From: Pectinatus brassicae
GTDB taxonomy: Bacteria > Bacillota > Negativicutes > Selenomonadales > Selenomonadaceae
Direction of reading: 5' to 3'
Length of the DNA: 64,000 nt
Assembly: GCF_014201835.1 (NCBI RefSeq)
Contig: NZ_JACHFH010000015.1
Location: 1 to 64,000, forward strand
In this document: positions 44,902 through 54,610 of the stretch, in pieces
How the letters are laid out: each line of letters starts with the position of its first letter
Position numbering within the stretch: position 1 is the stretch's first letter
Made by a program: the position numbers and the translations under genes
Notes under the pieces: model-generated
What the model saw: the letters and a program-made list of their open reading frames with translations, nothing else
Database searches by the model: none
Told to the model about the DNA's origin: nothing

Positions 44902-47900
44902 ATGGAAGAAAAAAAGTACGGTAAATTAAAAGAAATTATATCAAATGAGGATATGAAATTTTATGCAGATTGCAATACAAATAAATATACTTGTGATCCC
45001 AATCAGACAATTGTATCTTTATTTAGGACACAAGCAGCAAAATATCCGCAAAATATTGCTGTTGTTTTTAAAAATAAGCAGCTTACATATAAGCAGCTAG
45101 ATGATATCACTGATAAATTAGCGTCATATATTTTCAGTTTAGGTTTAGGCAAGGAAGATGTTGTTTCAATATTGATAAATCGTTCTGAGTATATGCCTGT
45201 TACAGGATTGGGCACAGCCAAGGCTGGTGCGGCTTACCAGCCTCTTGATCCATCATATCCGGCTGAAAGGCTTAATTTTATGATGCAGGACGCCAAGGCA
45301 AAATTGTTGATTGCTGATGAAAATTTGTTGCCAATTATTAAAGATTATAATGGGCCAGTATTACTAACGAAGAATATTGGAAATTTGCCCAATTCTAAAG
45401 TGCCGGTTATTCCCCAAATACATGATTTGTTTATTTTATTATATACATCAGGTTCTACAGGTATTCCCAAAGGATGTATGATTGAACATGGCAATTTATT
45501 GGCATTTTGCCAAGACCACATGAAAAGATTTAATTTGGCTGAGAATTGTGCTGTAGCAGCCTATGCCAGTTTTGGGTTTGATGCTAATATGCTGGATATG
45601 TATCCAACATTATTGGCCGGTGCAGTACTCCATATTATTCCAGAAGATATGCGATTGGAGCTAGAAAAACTTAATAGCTATTTCAATGATAATCATATTA
45701 CGCATTCATTTATGACTACACAGGTAGGCCGTCAATTTGCTGTGGATATAAAAGATAATCATTCATTACGCTATTTAATGGTAGGTGGTGAGACGTTGGT
45801 ACCTTTAAAGCCGCCCGCTAATTATCGTTTTTTTAATATGTATGGGCCAACAGAATGCACCATCATCAGTACAGTATTTGAAGTAGATAAATTTTATGAT
45901 AATGTTCCTATTGGCAAACCTTTAGCTAATATGAATTTTTATATTTTAGATAAACGTGGGGAAAGGGTTCCTGTTGGTGAAGAAGGGGAACTTTATCTAG
46001 CCGGTCCCCAAGTGTCGCGCGGTTATTTGAATCGTCCAGATAAAAATGAGCAGGCCTATAAAAAAAATCCGTTCAGCAACGAGCCGGAATATGCCAGAAT
46101 GTATTATACGGGAGATGTTGTGCGGTTACTTGCTGATGGCAATATCGAGTTTATCGGGCGGCAGGATTCACAAGTAAAGGTACGCGGTTTTCGTATAGAG
46201 CTTTCTGAAATAGAACAGGTTATTCGTGAATTTCCTGATATTAGTGATGCTACTGTTATTGCTAAGCAAGCACCAGCTGGAGGGCAGATGGTACTTGCCT
46301 ATATAGTAGCTGGAAAAAAAATATCGATTGATGACCTGCATGCCTTTATTGCTGAGCAAAAACCGCCCTACATGGTGCCAGCAGCAACAATGCAAATTGA
46401 TAAAATTCCGCTTAATCCTAATATGAAGGTAGATAAACGTAAATTACCGGAAATGAGTTTTACCACACAGGATAATAATAGACCATGTACGCAGCTGGAA
46501 AATGATTTGATGAAAATTATTGCTGATATTATAGGCGTTCCACAAATACCTATAGATATGCCGATTATCAATGCCGGACTTACATCTCTATCGGCAATTA
46601 AATTAGCTGGACAAATATTAAAAAATTACAATTGCAGTATTGATGTCAAAGCATTATTACAAGGTGCCAGTCTTATCAGTATAGAAAATATTATTGTTAA
46701 CGAACTCTTGCAGAAAAAAACAGTTACTGACAAAATTAAACCTCAGCAAAAATATTGTCCGCTGACTCAAACACAGCTTGGCATATATTTAGAATGTATG
46801 AAAGAAAATGGCTCAGATGCATATAATATCCCATTATTGATTCGTTTACCGCAAATGATTGATATTTTACGTTTAAAAACAGCGATACGGCAAGCCATTG
46901 ATTGTCATCCTATTTTTTATTCAATAATAACTACTGATGCTGTTGGTGATGTTTATATGAAAGCTCAGAAAGATTTTACATGGGCTATTGAAGATGTTGA
47001 GATATCTGAGGCAGTAATGCCGCCAAAACTTACAGCATTTTCCTTAAAAGAAAAGGCGTTATTTCGCGTACGTATTCTACAAACGGAGAAAGCATTATAT
47101 TTAATGCTGGAAGTTCATCATATTATAGCTGATGGAGAGTCGGTAATGCGTCTGTTAGATGAAATAAATCGAGCTTATGATGGATATGTGCTAGAAGCAG
47201 AAACGTACACTGCCTTTGATTTAGCCATTGATGAGGCTGCTGCCAGAAATAGTGATGAACTTGTAGTGGCAAAGGCTTATTATGATTCAGTATTTAAAGG
47301 TGTAGCTGTTGATTCATTGCCTGCTGCTGATATCTGGGGAAAAGAATCCTTTTTATGCCGGAGCCGTCATGCTGTTATGATACAGCCAGACAAGATAAAA
47401 ATGCTTTGCAATGATTATAATGTTACGCCGAATGTGTTGTTTACAGGAATATTTGGTATAATACTGGCAAGATTTATGGGAACGGATGAAGCCTTATTTA
47501 CAACTATTTATAATGGACGAACTGATCCGCGTACTTTTAACATGGTGGGAATGCTGGTTAAGACATTACCCGTATATGCGGCAATGTCCTTGGCAACATC
47601 GGTAAAAGAATATATGCAGCTACTGCGTGGACAACTGGATGACTCTAAAAGCAATGATATTTACTCATTTGCAGAGATAAGCAGAAACTATAATATTTCC
47701 AGTGATATTTTATTTGCCTATCAGGGAGAAATGCTCACAGGAATTAAGTTGGGAGGAGCGTCGGTAGTTCCTGAGCAGCTCGATTTAACTAAAGCAATGG
47801 CAGCTATAAGTGTAGAAGTATTTCAGCGCGAAGATGATTTTGAAATTTTAGTGGAATATGATGGTGCAAAATATTCGGCAGGATTTATGGAAAGCTTTGC

Positions 47901-50900
47901 TGATGCCTATCGTATGGGGATTATGAGCATCTTTAATGCACAAATAATTTCTGATATAAAACTATTGTCGCCTGAGGGATTAAAAAAATTGCAGGAAATG
48001 CATAATACGTATTGGCCAGTAGAAGAACGACCAGCATATCGATTACTGCAAGATAGTGCTGCTAAATATCCGGAACGAATAGCCGCTATTGCAGCGGGAG
48101 AAGTGATGACCTATGATGAATTGAATCGGGCGGCTAATCGTTTAGGCAGAAGCTTGCGGCAAACTGGCTTGGGGACGGAGAAAATTGCTGGGGTAATGCT
48201 TGAACGCAGTTCATTGGTTTATATTGCTCGTCAGGGGGTACTTAAGGCTGGCGGGGCATTTTTACCGATAGATCCGCAATATCCTGATGAACGCATTTCT
48301 TTTATATTGCAGGACTCTCAGGCTGGTCATTTGATTGTCAGCCGCGCAGTATATGATAATCGCAAAGAGTTTTTAAACGAACTTAATATTAATATACATT
48401 TTGTTGATGAACCTGATAGATCAATATCAGATGAAAATCTGGATATTGATGTTTTACCGCAGGCATTGGCTTATTGTATTTATACATCAGGCTCTACTGG
48501 TAAACCAAAAGGCGTAATGCTGACTCAGCAAAATTTAGTTAATTTCGTTGATAATAATCCTAAAAACCATGAAATAGTGGGCTATACCAAATATGGAAAA
48601 GTATCATTAGCTTTAGCAGCTATCACTTTTGATGTATCTATTATGGAAGAATTTATTCCGCTGGCTAACGGGCTTACCATATGCATGGCAACAGAGGAGG
48701 AGATTCATAATCCGTTAGCGCTGGAAAAACTCTGCCGTGATAATAATGTTGACATAATGACCTGCACACCATCATTTCTGCTTAATATTATTGATATACC
48801 GGCCATGCTACCAATTATTAAACAGATAAAGTCGATTGATTTGGGCGCTGAGTCATTTCCAGCAGCACTCTATGAAAAGTTGCGGATGATAAATTCCACT
48901 GTTTATATTATGAATGGGTATGGACCAACTGAAACAACGATAAGCTGTACGATGGCAGTCATAAATAGTGCTGAGCATATAACAATCGGTATTCCTAATA
49001 CTAATGTAAAAGTAGTAATGGTTGATGAAAATAATGAGCCACTGCCAATAGGGGCACTCGGAGAAATGGTTATTTTGGGGGCAGGTGTCGGACGAGGCTA
49101 TATTAATCGTGAGGAGCAAACTAAAAAAAGCTTTATTAGACTATGGGAAATGCCAGCATATAAAAGCGGCGATTTAGCCCGTATTTTAGTTAATGGTGAA
49201 ATAGAATTCCATGGTCGTACGGATAATCAGGTCAAATTACGGGGACTGCGTGTGGAATTAGGCGAAATAGAAGCAGTATTAAATACTTTTCCCCAAATAA
49301 AAAGCAGCATCGTTGTAATGAAAAATAATGATGGTGAAGATTTTTTGGCTGCTTATTTTACAGCCGCAGAGACGATTGATAAAAAGGATTTGACTGCCCA
49401 TTTAGCAGCTGCATTAACGCATTATATGGTTCCCGGAGTATTAGTGCAGTTAGAGGAATTTCCCTTAACGGCTAATGGGAAAATTGATAAGAAGCAGCTG
49501 CCGGATGTTGAATGCAATATTGTTAAACGAAGTTATGAGGCACCGCAAAACTCAGTGGAAGCAAAATTTTGCGATATTTTTGCAGAGGTATTAAAGCAGG
49601 ATAAAATAGGCATAAATGATGATTTTTTTGCATTAGGAGGAACATCCCTTAGTGCATCAAAGGTTGCAATGGCGGCAATGAACGAAGGTTATCCAATTGT
49701 TTATAGTGATATTTTTCAATATACCACGCCACGCCGATTAGCTATGCGTAGTTTAGCAAATAATAATGAAACAACAGCAGCTGTAATAGATAAAGAAATT
49801 GTAGATTATGATTATAATTTATTGCAAAGTATTTTAAACTATAATAGTTTGGAGTATGTAAATGAGATAAAAGCGCAATCGCTGGGAAATCTTGTACTGA
49901 TTGGAGCAACAGGCTTTTTGGGGATACATGTGTTAAAACAGTATTTGCAACAAGAAAATGGCATTGTTTATTGCTTAATACGTAAAGGAAAACGTGCTTC
50001 AGTAGAAAAACGGTTAGCAACAATGCTTATGTATTATTTTGATGATACCTATGAGCAAATGATGGGAAATCGTATTAAGTGCGTCGATGGAGATTTAACG
50101 GATGAAAATTCATTACAGCAATTAGCAGACCTGCCATTTACTACAATGATTAACTGTGCTGCCAGTGTTAAACATTTCAGCCATGATGATTCCTTGGAGC
50201 GCATTAATGTGCAGGGAGTGAGAAACCTGATTGCATTGTGTCAACAGCTTAATAAACGTTTGATACAAATTTCAACTGTCAGCGTTGCGGGCGAAGGGAA
50301 AAACGAATTACCGCCCTCAAATAAGCGTATTGCTGAGAATGAGCTTTATTTCGGGCAATTGCTGGATAATGCTTATGTTCATACCAAATTTATGGCGGAA
50401 AGGTATATGCTTGAGGCAATTAAAAATGGTTTGGATGGTAAAATTATGCGGGTCGGTAATCTAATGAGCCGTAATAGTGATGGTGAATTTCAAATCAATT
50501 TTCATACCAATGCATTTATGCGGCGATTGCAAGGGTACAGGGCCTTAGGAAAATTTCCGCTGGGCCTCATGGATGCGCCGGCAGAGTTTTCTCCAATTGA
50601 TTCTACTGCTGGCGCGATCTTGCAGTTGTCAGCTGTTAAAAGTGAGTTTACAGTATTTCATCCTTATAATAATCATCAGATTTTTATGTCTGATGTTATT
50701 GCATCAATGAATCGTCATGGTTTTGTTATTGAGATAGTGGATGATGAAAAATTTAATGAGTGTCTTCATATAGCGATGCAGGATGTAAAATTGTCGAAAG
50801 CTGCCGCCGGTCTTATTGCCTATATGGAACATGATGGTGATACTCGTTATGAAATCGAAGCAGTAAATAAATTTACCATTGAAGCCTTATATCGTTTGAA

Positions 50901-50982
50901 TTATTTGTGGCCAATAACAAGTTTGGGCTATCTTGATAAAAGTATTTCTATGCTGGAACAATTAGGTTTTTTTGATAATTAA
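44902..50982 (+). CDS. Two-module NRPS, A-T-C-A-T-reductase
   Basis: 2026 residues. A1 with YTSGSTGIPKG (about 182) and YGPTEC; carrier T1 with GLTSLSAIK (about 557); condensation domain with HHIIADG (about 739); A2 with YTSGSTGKPKG (about 1194) and YGPTET; carrier T2 with LGGTSLSA (about 1579); C-terminal thioester reductase with GATGFLG (about 1668) and the catalytic YVHTK (about 1823). There is no starter C domain, so the first amino group stays free. Reductive release of a dipeptide aldehyde, with possible cyclisation to a pyrazinone (as in aureusimine synthase AusA), is predicted. Residues lining the A pockets read roughly DALFMGMII and DVMTDGGIS; I cannot assign the amino acids. Confidence 0.95.
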   Translation: MEEKKYGKLKEIISNEDMKFYADCNTNKYTCDPNQTIVSLFRTQAAKYPQNIAVVFKNKQLTYKQLDDITDKLASYIFSLGLGKEDVVSILINRSEYMPVTGLGTAKAGAAYQPLDPSYPAERLNFMMQDAKAKLLIADENLLPIIKDYNGPVLLTKNIGNLPNSKVPVIPQIHDLFILLYTSGSTGIPKGCMIEHGNLLAFCQDHMKRFNLAENCAVAAYASFGFDANMLDMYPTLLAGAVLHIIPEDMRLELEKLNSYFNDNHITHSFMTTQVGRQFAVDIKDNHSLRYLMVGGETLVPLKPPANYRFFNMYGPTECTIISTVFEVDKFYDNVPIGKPLANMNFYILDKRGERVPVGEEGELYLAGPQVSRGYLNRPDKNEQAYKKNPFSNEPEYARMYYTGDVVRLLADGNIEFIGRQDSQVKVRGFRIELSEIEQVIREFPDISDATVIAKQAPAGGQMVLAYIVAGKKISIDDLHAFIAEQKPPYMVPAATMQIDKIPLNPNMKVDKRKLPEMSFTTQDNNRPCTQLENDLMKIIADIIGVPQIPIDMPIINAGLTSLSAIKLAGQILKNYNCSIDVKALLQGASLISIENIIVNELLQKKTVTDKIKPQQKYCPLTQTQLGIYLECMKENGSDAYNIPLLIRLPQMIDILRLKTAIRQAIDCHPIFYSIITTDAVGDVYMKAQKDFTWAIEDVEISEAVMPPKLTAFSLKEKALFRVRILQTEKALYLMLEVHHIIADGESVMRLLDEINRAYDGYVLEAETYTAFDLAIDEAAARNSDELVVAKAYYDSVFKGVAVDSLPAADIWGKESFLCRSRHAVMIQPDKIKMLCNDYNVTPNVLFTGIFGIILARFMGTDEALFTTIYNGRTDPRTFNMVGMLVKTLPVYAAMSLATSVKEYMQLLRGQLDDSKSNDIYSFAEISRNYNISSDILFAYQGEMLTGIKLGGASVVPEQLDLTKAMAAISVEVFQREDDFEILVEYDGAKYSAGFMESFADAYRMGIMSIFNAQIISDIKLLSPEGLKKLQEMHNTYWPVEERPAYRLLQDSAAKYPERIAAIAAGEVMTYDELNRAANRLGRSLRQTGLGTEKIAGVMLERSSLVYIARQGVLKAGGAFLPIDPQYPDERISFILQDSQAGHLIVSRAVYDNRKEFLNELNINIHFVDEPDRSISDENLDIDVLPQALAYCIYTSGSTGKPKGVMLTQQNLVNFVDNNPKNHEIVGYTKYGKVSLALAAITFDVSIMEEFIPLANGLTICMATEEEIHNPLALEKLCRDNNVDIMTCTPSFLLNIIDIPAMLPIIKQIKSIDLGAESFPAALYEKLRMINSTVYIMNGYGPTETTISCTMAVINSAEHITIGIPNTNVKVVMVDENNEPLPIGALGEMVILGAGVGRGYINREEQTKKSFIRLWEMPAYKSGDLARILVNGEIEFHGRTDNQVKLRGLRVELGEIEAVLNTFPQIKSSIVVMKNNDGEDFLAAYFTAAETIDKKDLTAHLAAALTHYMVPGVLVQLEEFPLTANGKIDKKQLPDVECNIVKRSYEAPQNSVEAKFCDIFAEVLKQDKIGINDDFFALGGTSLSASKVAMAAMNEGYPIVYSDIFQYTTPRRLAMRSLANNNETTAAVIDKEIVDYDYNLLQSILNYNSLEYVNEIKAQSLGNLVLIGATGFLGIHVLKQYLQQENGIVYCLIRKGKRASVEKRLATMLMYYFDDTYEQMMGNRIKCVDGDLTDENSLQQLADLPFTTMINCAASVKHFSHDDSLERINVQGVRNLIALCQQLNKRLIQISTVSVAGEGKNELPPSNKRIAENELYFGQLLDNAYVHTKFMAERYMLEAIKNGLDGKIMRVGNLMSRNSDGEFQINFHTNAFMRRLQGYRALGKFPLGLMDAPAEFSPIDSTAGAILQLSAVKSEFTVFHPYNNHQIFMSDVIASMNRHGFVIEIVDDEKFNECLHIAMQDVKLSKAAAGLIAYMEHDGDTRYEIEAVNKFTIEALYRLNYLWPITSLGYLDKSISMLEQLGFFDN

Positions 50983-50987
50983 ATAAT

Positions 50988-51030
50988 AAAAACTGTCGCA
51001 CCCTTTTATTGATGTGCGACAGTTTTTAAA
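50988..51030. terminator. Terminator of the NRPS operon
   Basis: AAAAACTGTCGCAC pairs with GTGCGACAGTTTTT, a perfect 14-bp stem. It lies between the NRPS gene and the convergent RsbW-like gene and serves both. Confidence 0.95.
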
Positions 51031-51049
51031 AATAGTATATAAATATATT

Positions 51050-51475
51050 TTATTTAGGTAAAACCAATGATTTTTTGAGCGTCAGTTTATTTTTCCCATT
51101 TGTAAATTCATAAGTTATTCCATCCATGAGCTTTTTAGCCAAATAAATGCCCAGGCCACCAATAGAGCGTTCCTCTATAGATGCATCTATAAGGGGAATC
51201 TGTTTCTGCAAGGGATTAAAAGGTACACCCATATCGCAAAATTGCAAATAAAATATTGATGAATTTTCAATAAAACAATTAATGATAATGACATTTTTAT
51301 CATTTGTATTAGAAAAACCATATTGAACAATATTTACAAAAATTTCTTCGGCAGCTAGATTAATTGGCATTATTAATTGTTCATCACAACTGTAGGATTG
51401 TAATTGTTGTTCAATGAAATCTTGTACAAGATACAATGATTCTATTTTTGCTGGTACAGTTAAAGTGCTTATAAT
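51050..51475 (-). CDS. RsbW-like serine kinase/anti-sigma ATPase
   Basis: A GHKL-fold protein of about 130-141 residues. N-box INLAAEEIFVNIVQYGF (Glu and Asn for Mg-ATP), DMGVPFNP and G-box SIGGLGIYLAKKLMDGI are clear. The first start of the standard set is TTG 51436, but it has no ribosome site and would delete the first strand. In frame upstream lie 13 more residues (IISTLTVPAKIES) that match the usual beginning of this family. The codon ATT at 51475 is six bases after AAGGGG, so a non-standard start is likely. It should phosphorylate the adjacent STAS protein. Confidence 0.88.
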   Translation of the reverse strand: MISTLTVPAKIESLYLVQDFIEQQLQSYSCDEQLIMPINLAAEEIFVNIVQYGFSNTNDKNVIIINCFIENSSIFYLQFCDMGVPFNPLQKQIPLIDASIEERSIGGLGIYLAKKLMDGITYEFTNGKNKLTLKKSLVLPK

Positions 51476-51514
51476 ATCACACCCCTTGTGACAGCTATAT
51501 AAACATAATATTAA

Positions 51515-51814
51515 TTATTGAATGATAGTTAATATATCAGTAAAACCAGAAATTTCAAGAATTTGCAGAACAGCCTCATTTACATGAAGAAGTTCCATTT
51601 TACCCTTTCCGTTCATTTGTTTTTGTGCCATCAGAAACACACGCAAACCAGCAGACGAAATATATTCAAGCTTGGTTAAATCAAATTGCAGTAAAGTAAT
51701 GTCATGCAAATCTTTTTTTAAGGCATCTTGTAATAGCGGTGCGGTTACGGTGTCTAAACGTCCGGACAAAGTTAATATCAAGGTGGCAGCTGTTTTACTA
51801 GGTATTATTTCCAT
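51515..51814 (-). CDS. STAS-domain anti-sigma factor antagonist
   Basis: 99 residues, the size of SpoIIAA/RsbV. A beta-strand opening (ATLILTLSGRLDTVTAP) is followed by the phospho-site loop EYISSAGLRVF with Ser53/Ser54. AGGAGGAG precedes the ATG. In partner switches the dephosphorylated form binds the RsbW-type kinase and frees its client. It is 39 bases upstream of the RsbW-like gene on the same strand and divergent from the phosphatase gene, so all three form one module. Confidence 0.93.
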   Translation of the reverse strand: MEIIPSKTAATLILTLSGRLDTVTAPLLQDALKKDLHDITLLQFDLTKLEYISSAGLRVFLMAQKQMNGKGKMELLHVNEAVLQILEISGFTDILTIIQ

Positions 51815-51899
51815 AGCGAGACTCCTCCTATATGCAACAGAATATATTTGTATATATTATAACATAGTATATACTATGAGAATTTTATTTTAATCGCTA

Positions 51900-51927
51900 T
51901 TCATTCCCTAAAAATAACCGTTCATTC
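51900..51927. promoter_or_regulatory. LytTR-like paired repeats, second site
   Basis: TTCATTC occurs at 51900-51906 and 51921-51927, 21 bp apart. The second lies within ACCGTTCAT, which agrees with the general LytTR half-site. The pair is in the divergent region between the STAS gene and the phosphatase gene. On the minus strand TATACT (51871-51866) lies at a suitable distance. Confidence 0.5.
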
Positions 51928-51973
51928 TATAACATATGGCAATTATCTTATTATTGTAATGGAGACTGGTAAT

Positions 51974-54096
51974 ATGCTTAAGAAAACTAAAATTACAACA
52001 AAAATATTAATTATTATATTGATAACTGCTGTGAGTGCATTAGCAAGCATAGGTCTTATTTCTTATAATGAAATATCTAAAATGGCACAATATACACAAC
52101 AAGCCAGCAGTGAGCTGGGAAATATATCGGCAAATGAAAGCAGACAGGCTTTAGAGCAGCAAGCAAAAAAATATTTATTGAAAATGGCTGATATGCAAGC
52201 CGAGAATATAAATTATAATTTTGATAACATCGCTGCTAAGGTAGATAGTATGGCACAGTACATGGAAAAAATATATGCAAATGCTGATGCTTTTGCAGGT
52301 CATTTTCTATGCCCTTACCTAACCAGGTACAAGCGGGAACGGCCAGCGAAAAATATATGCTGGCGCCTGATGTCGTTGAAACCCCTATATTAGATAGAGA
52401 AATCAAGCTTATTTCTAATGCCACATATATGTTTTCGGCAATTTATGCTAATAATAATATAATTGATAATTGCTATATAGGAACCAAAAGTGGTATTTGT
52501 TATGACTATTCCAAAGACAATGATTTAACTGCTGATTATGATCCCCGCAAAAGGGAATGGTATAAAAAGGCAATGGCACGAAAGGGTAATATAGTATGGA
52601 TTGGAACATACACTGATTCCGCAGGGAAATTGGAGATAACATGTGCCAAAGCATTTAAGGATGCCAACGGCAATTTTATTGGTGTAGTAGCAACTGATAT
52701 CATACTTAAGCAAGTAATAGACAAAATTATTGGTTTACGTATCGGCAGCAATGGGTATGCATTTTTACTCGACGATAAAGGAGCATATATTGCACATCCT
52801 GATTATATGCAGGCAGGATTTAATGTAAATGCAAGGGAAAATGCAAGCGATACTTATAAAAAAGCGCTTACAAATATGATAAATGGTAAATCTGGGACAC
52901 AAAAAATTTCAATAAAAGATAAAGAATATTATTTAGCTTATAATGTATTACCAGCAACTGGCTGGTCATTAGGATTAATTATTCCTATCAAGGATGTTGT
53001 AGCTGCATCGGAGGCATCAAAAACAAAGATTGATGGCTATAGCACTGCAACACAAAAATATATAAATCAAAGCATTAACGATATTGTTTGGCGGTTCTTT
53101 GTATTATTTATATTATGCTTAGTTTTTTTTGTAGTAATATCTTGCCAATTAGCTGGAAAAATAACTAAGCCTATTAAAATATTGACAGCAGGTGTAAAAA
53201 AAATCAGTGCCGGAGAATTCAATTATAAAATTGCTGTAACAAGTAAAGATGAGATAGGTGAATTAGCTGATAATTTTAATAAAATGGGGACGGATATTCA
53301 ATCATATATGCGAAATCTTGCAAACTCTATAGCTGAAAAAGAAAAAATTAACAGTGAGTTGAATGTAGCAGCTGATATTCAAAATGATATGCTGCCAAAA
53401 ATATTCCCCAAATATGAACATATTAATGGGTTAAATCTTTATGCCAAAATGCAGCCAGCAAAAATTGTTGGTGGTGATTTTTATGATTTTTTTTATATGG
53501 ATGATAACCAAACAAAATTATGCGTTGTAATTGCTGATGTTAGTGGGAAAGGCATTCCCGCTTCATTATTTATGGTAATAGCGAAACATATCATAAAAAC
53601 AAGTGTTCTAAATAGTGAGAATTTATCGGATGGTATTAGTAATGCCAACAATCTTTTATGTGAGGATAATAATACCAGCATGTTTGTTACAGCTTTTATT
53701 GCGGTATTAGATTTATCAGATGGTTGTCTGGAATATGTGTCCTGCGGACATAATCCACCTCTTTTTGCGTCAAATACAGAGGAGTTTAGATTTATTAAGG
53801 TTAAGAAGGCATTACCTTTGGCTGTAGCGGAAAAGATAATATATCAATGCGATAAATTATATATGGAAAGTGATGATACATTAGTTTTATATACAGATGG
53901 TGTTAATGAAGCAGCAAATGAAAATAATGAACTATTTGGCGATAATAGATTTATAAATATATTAAACAGATGCCATAATAATAATATTGAAAATATTGAT
54001 GATTTTTTACGACAGGAAATCTCTAAATTTGCAGGAAAAGCTGAACAGGCTGATGATATTACAACACTTTTTATTCGTATAGTGCCAAAAGATTAG
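51974..54096 (+). pseudogene. Membrane sensor with PP2C/SpoIIE phosphatase domain (RsbU-like), frameshifted
   Basis: ATG 51974 (GGAG upstream) begins a signal-anchor helix (KILIIILITAVSALASIGLI) and an extracytoplasmic sensor region. After ADAFAGHF the frame is lost; the next frame resumes at MPLPNQVQAGTASEKYMLAP and runs to 54096. A single missing T in TTTT (about 52302-52305) would explain it. The rest comprises the dCache-like domain (GTYTDSAGKLEITCAKAF, GYAFLLDDKGAYIAHPD), a second helix, HAMP (KITKPIKILTAGVKKISAGE) and PP2C (GGDFYDFFY, VIADVSGKGIPASLF, DDITTLFIR). It should dephosphorylate the STAS protein in response to an external signal. Decay, phase variation or sequencing error are possible. 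Confidence 0.85.
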
Positions 54097-54123
54097 CAGG
54101 TATAAAAATGGGAAGTTAAATTA

Positions 54124-54165
54124 AAAAGACTTTCAAACTAATTTATATAAGTTTGAAAGTCTTCA
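54124..54165 (+). terminator. Terminator after the phosphatase gene
   Basis: AAGACTTTCAAACT pairs perfectly with AGTTTGAAAGTCTT. It is followed by only a short T tract. Confidence 0.8.
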
Positions 54166-54213
54166 TAAGTACATAATAACGATTTTACCCTTTGTTAAAT
54201 TCATGATACACAA

Positions 54214-54429
54214 TTAATAAATTTCTCCTTTAATTTTAATCCATAAATTTATATAGCCATCGACTATTCCATCATAATCGACATTTACAAGCTTTGATCT
54301 AATAAATTTGTTTGGGTAATTATTTAGTATAGATGCTGTTTTATTCACAGTTCTATGCCTAATACTGATAGCTAAATTGCGTTTTTGCTGATGCGTACAA
54401 CGCTTTTCCAATACATTAGATGATTGCAT
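54214..54429 (-). CDS. 71-residue protein of unknown function
   Basis: ATG 54429 follows AGGGGGC by six bases; the longer frame to 54456 overlaps that site. The product is basic and soluble (LEKRCTHQQKRNLAISIRHR, ending INLWIKIKGEIY). No domain recognised. It lies between the NRPS island and structured RNA copy B on the minus strand. Confidence 0.6.
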   Translation of the reverse strand: MQSSNVLEKRCTHQQKRNLAISIRHRTVNKTASILNNYPNKFIRSKLVNVDYDGIVDGYINLWIKIKGEIY

Positions 54430-54610
54430 AATTAACTGCCCCCTATTATAAAACAATAGTCATTTTTACAACATAAGTATATAAACAAAGGGTAAATCAA
54501 CTAAACTATAGAATATATGATATTAAAAAATATAATATTTGTCAAATTCTGACAAATCAAATTATAAGCTTATATGGATTAAATTCTACTCATATATTGG
54601 CTTTTTAGAC

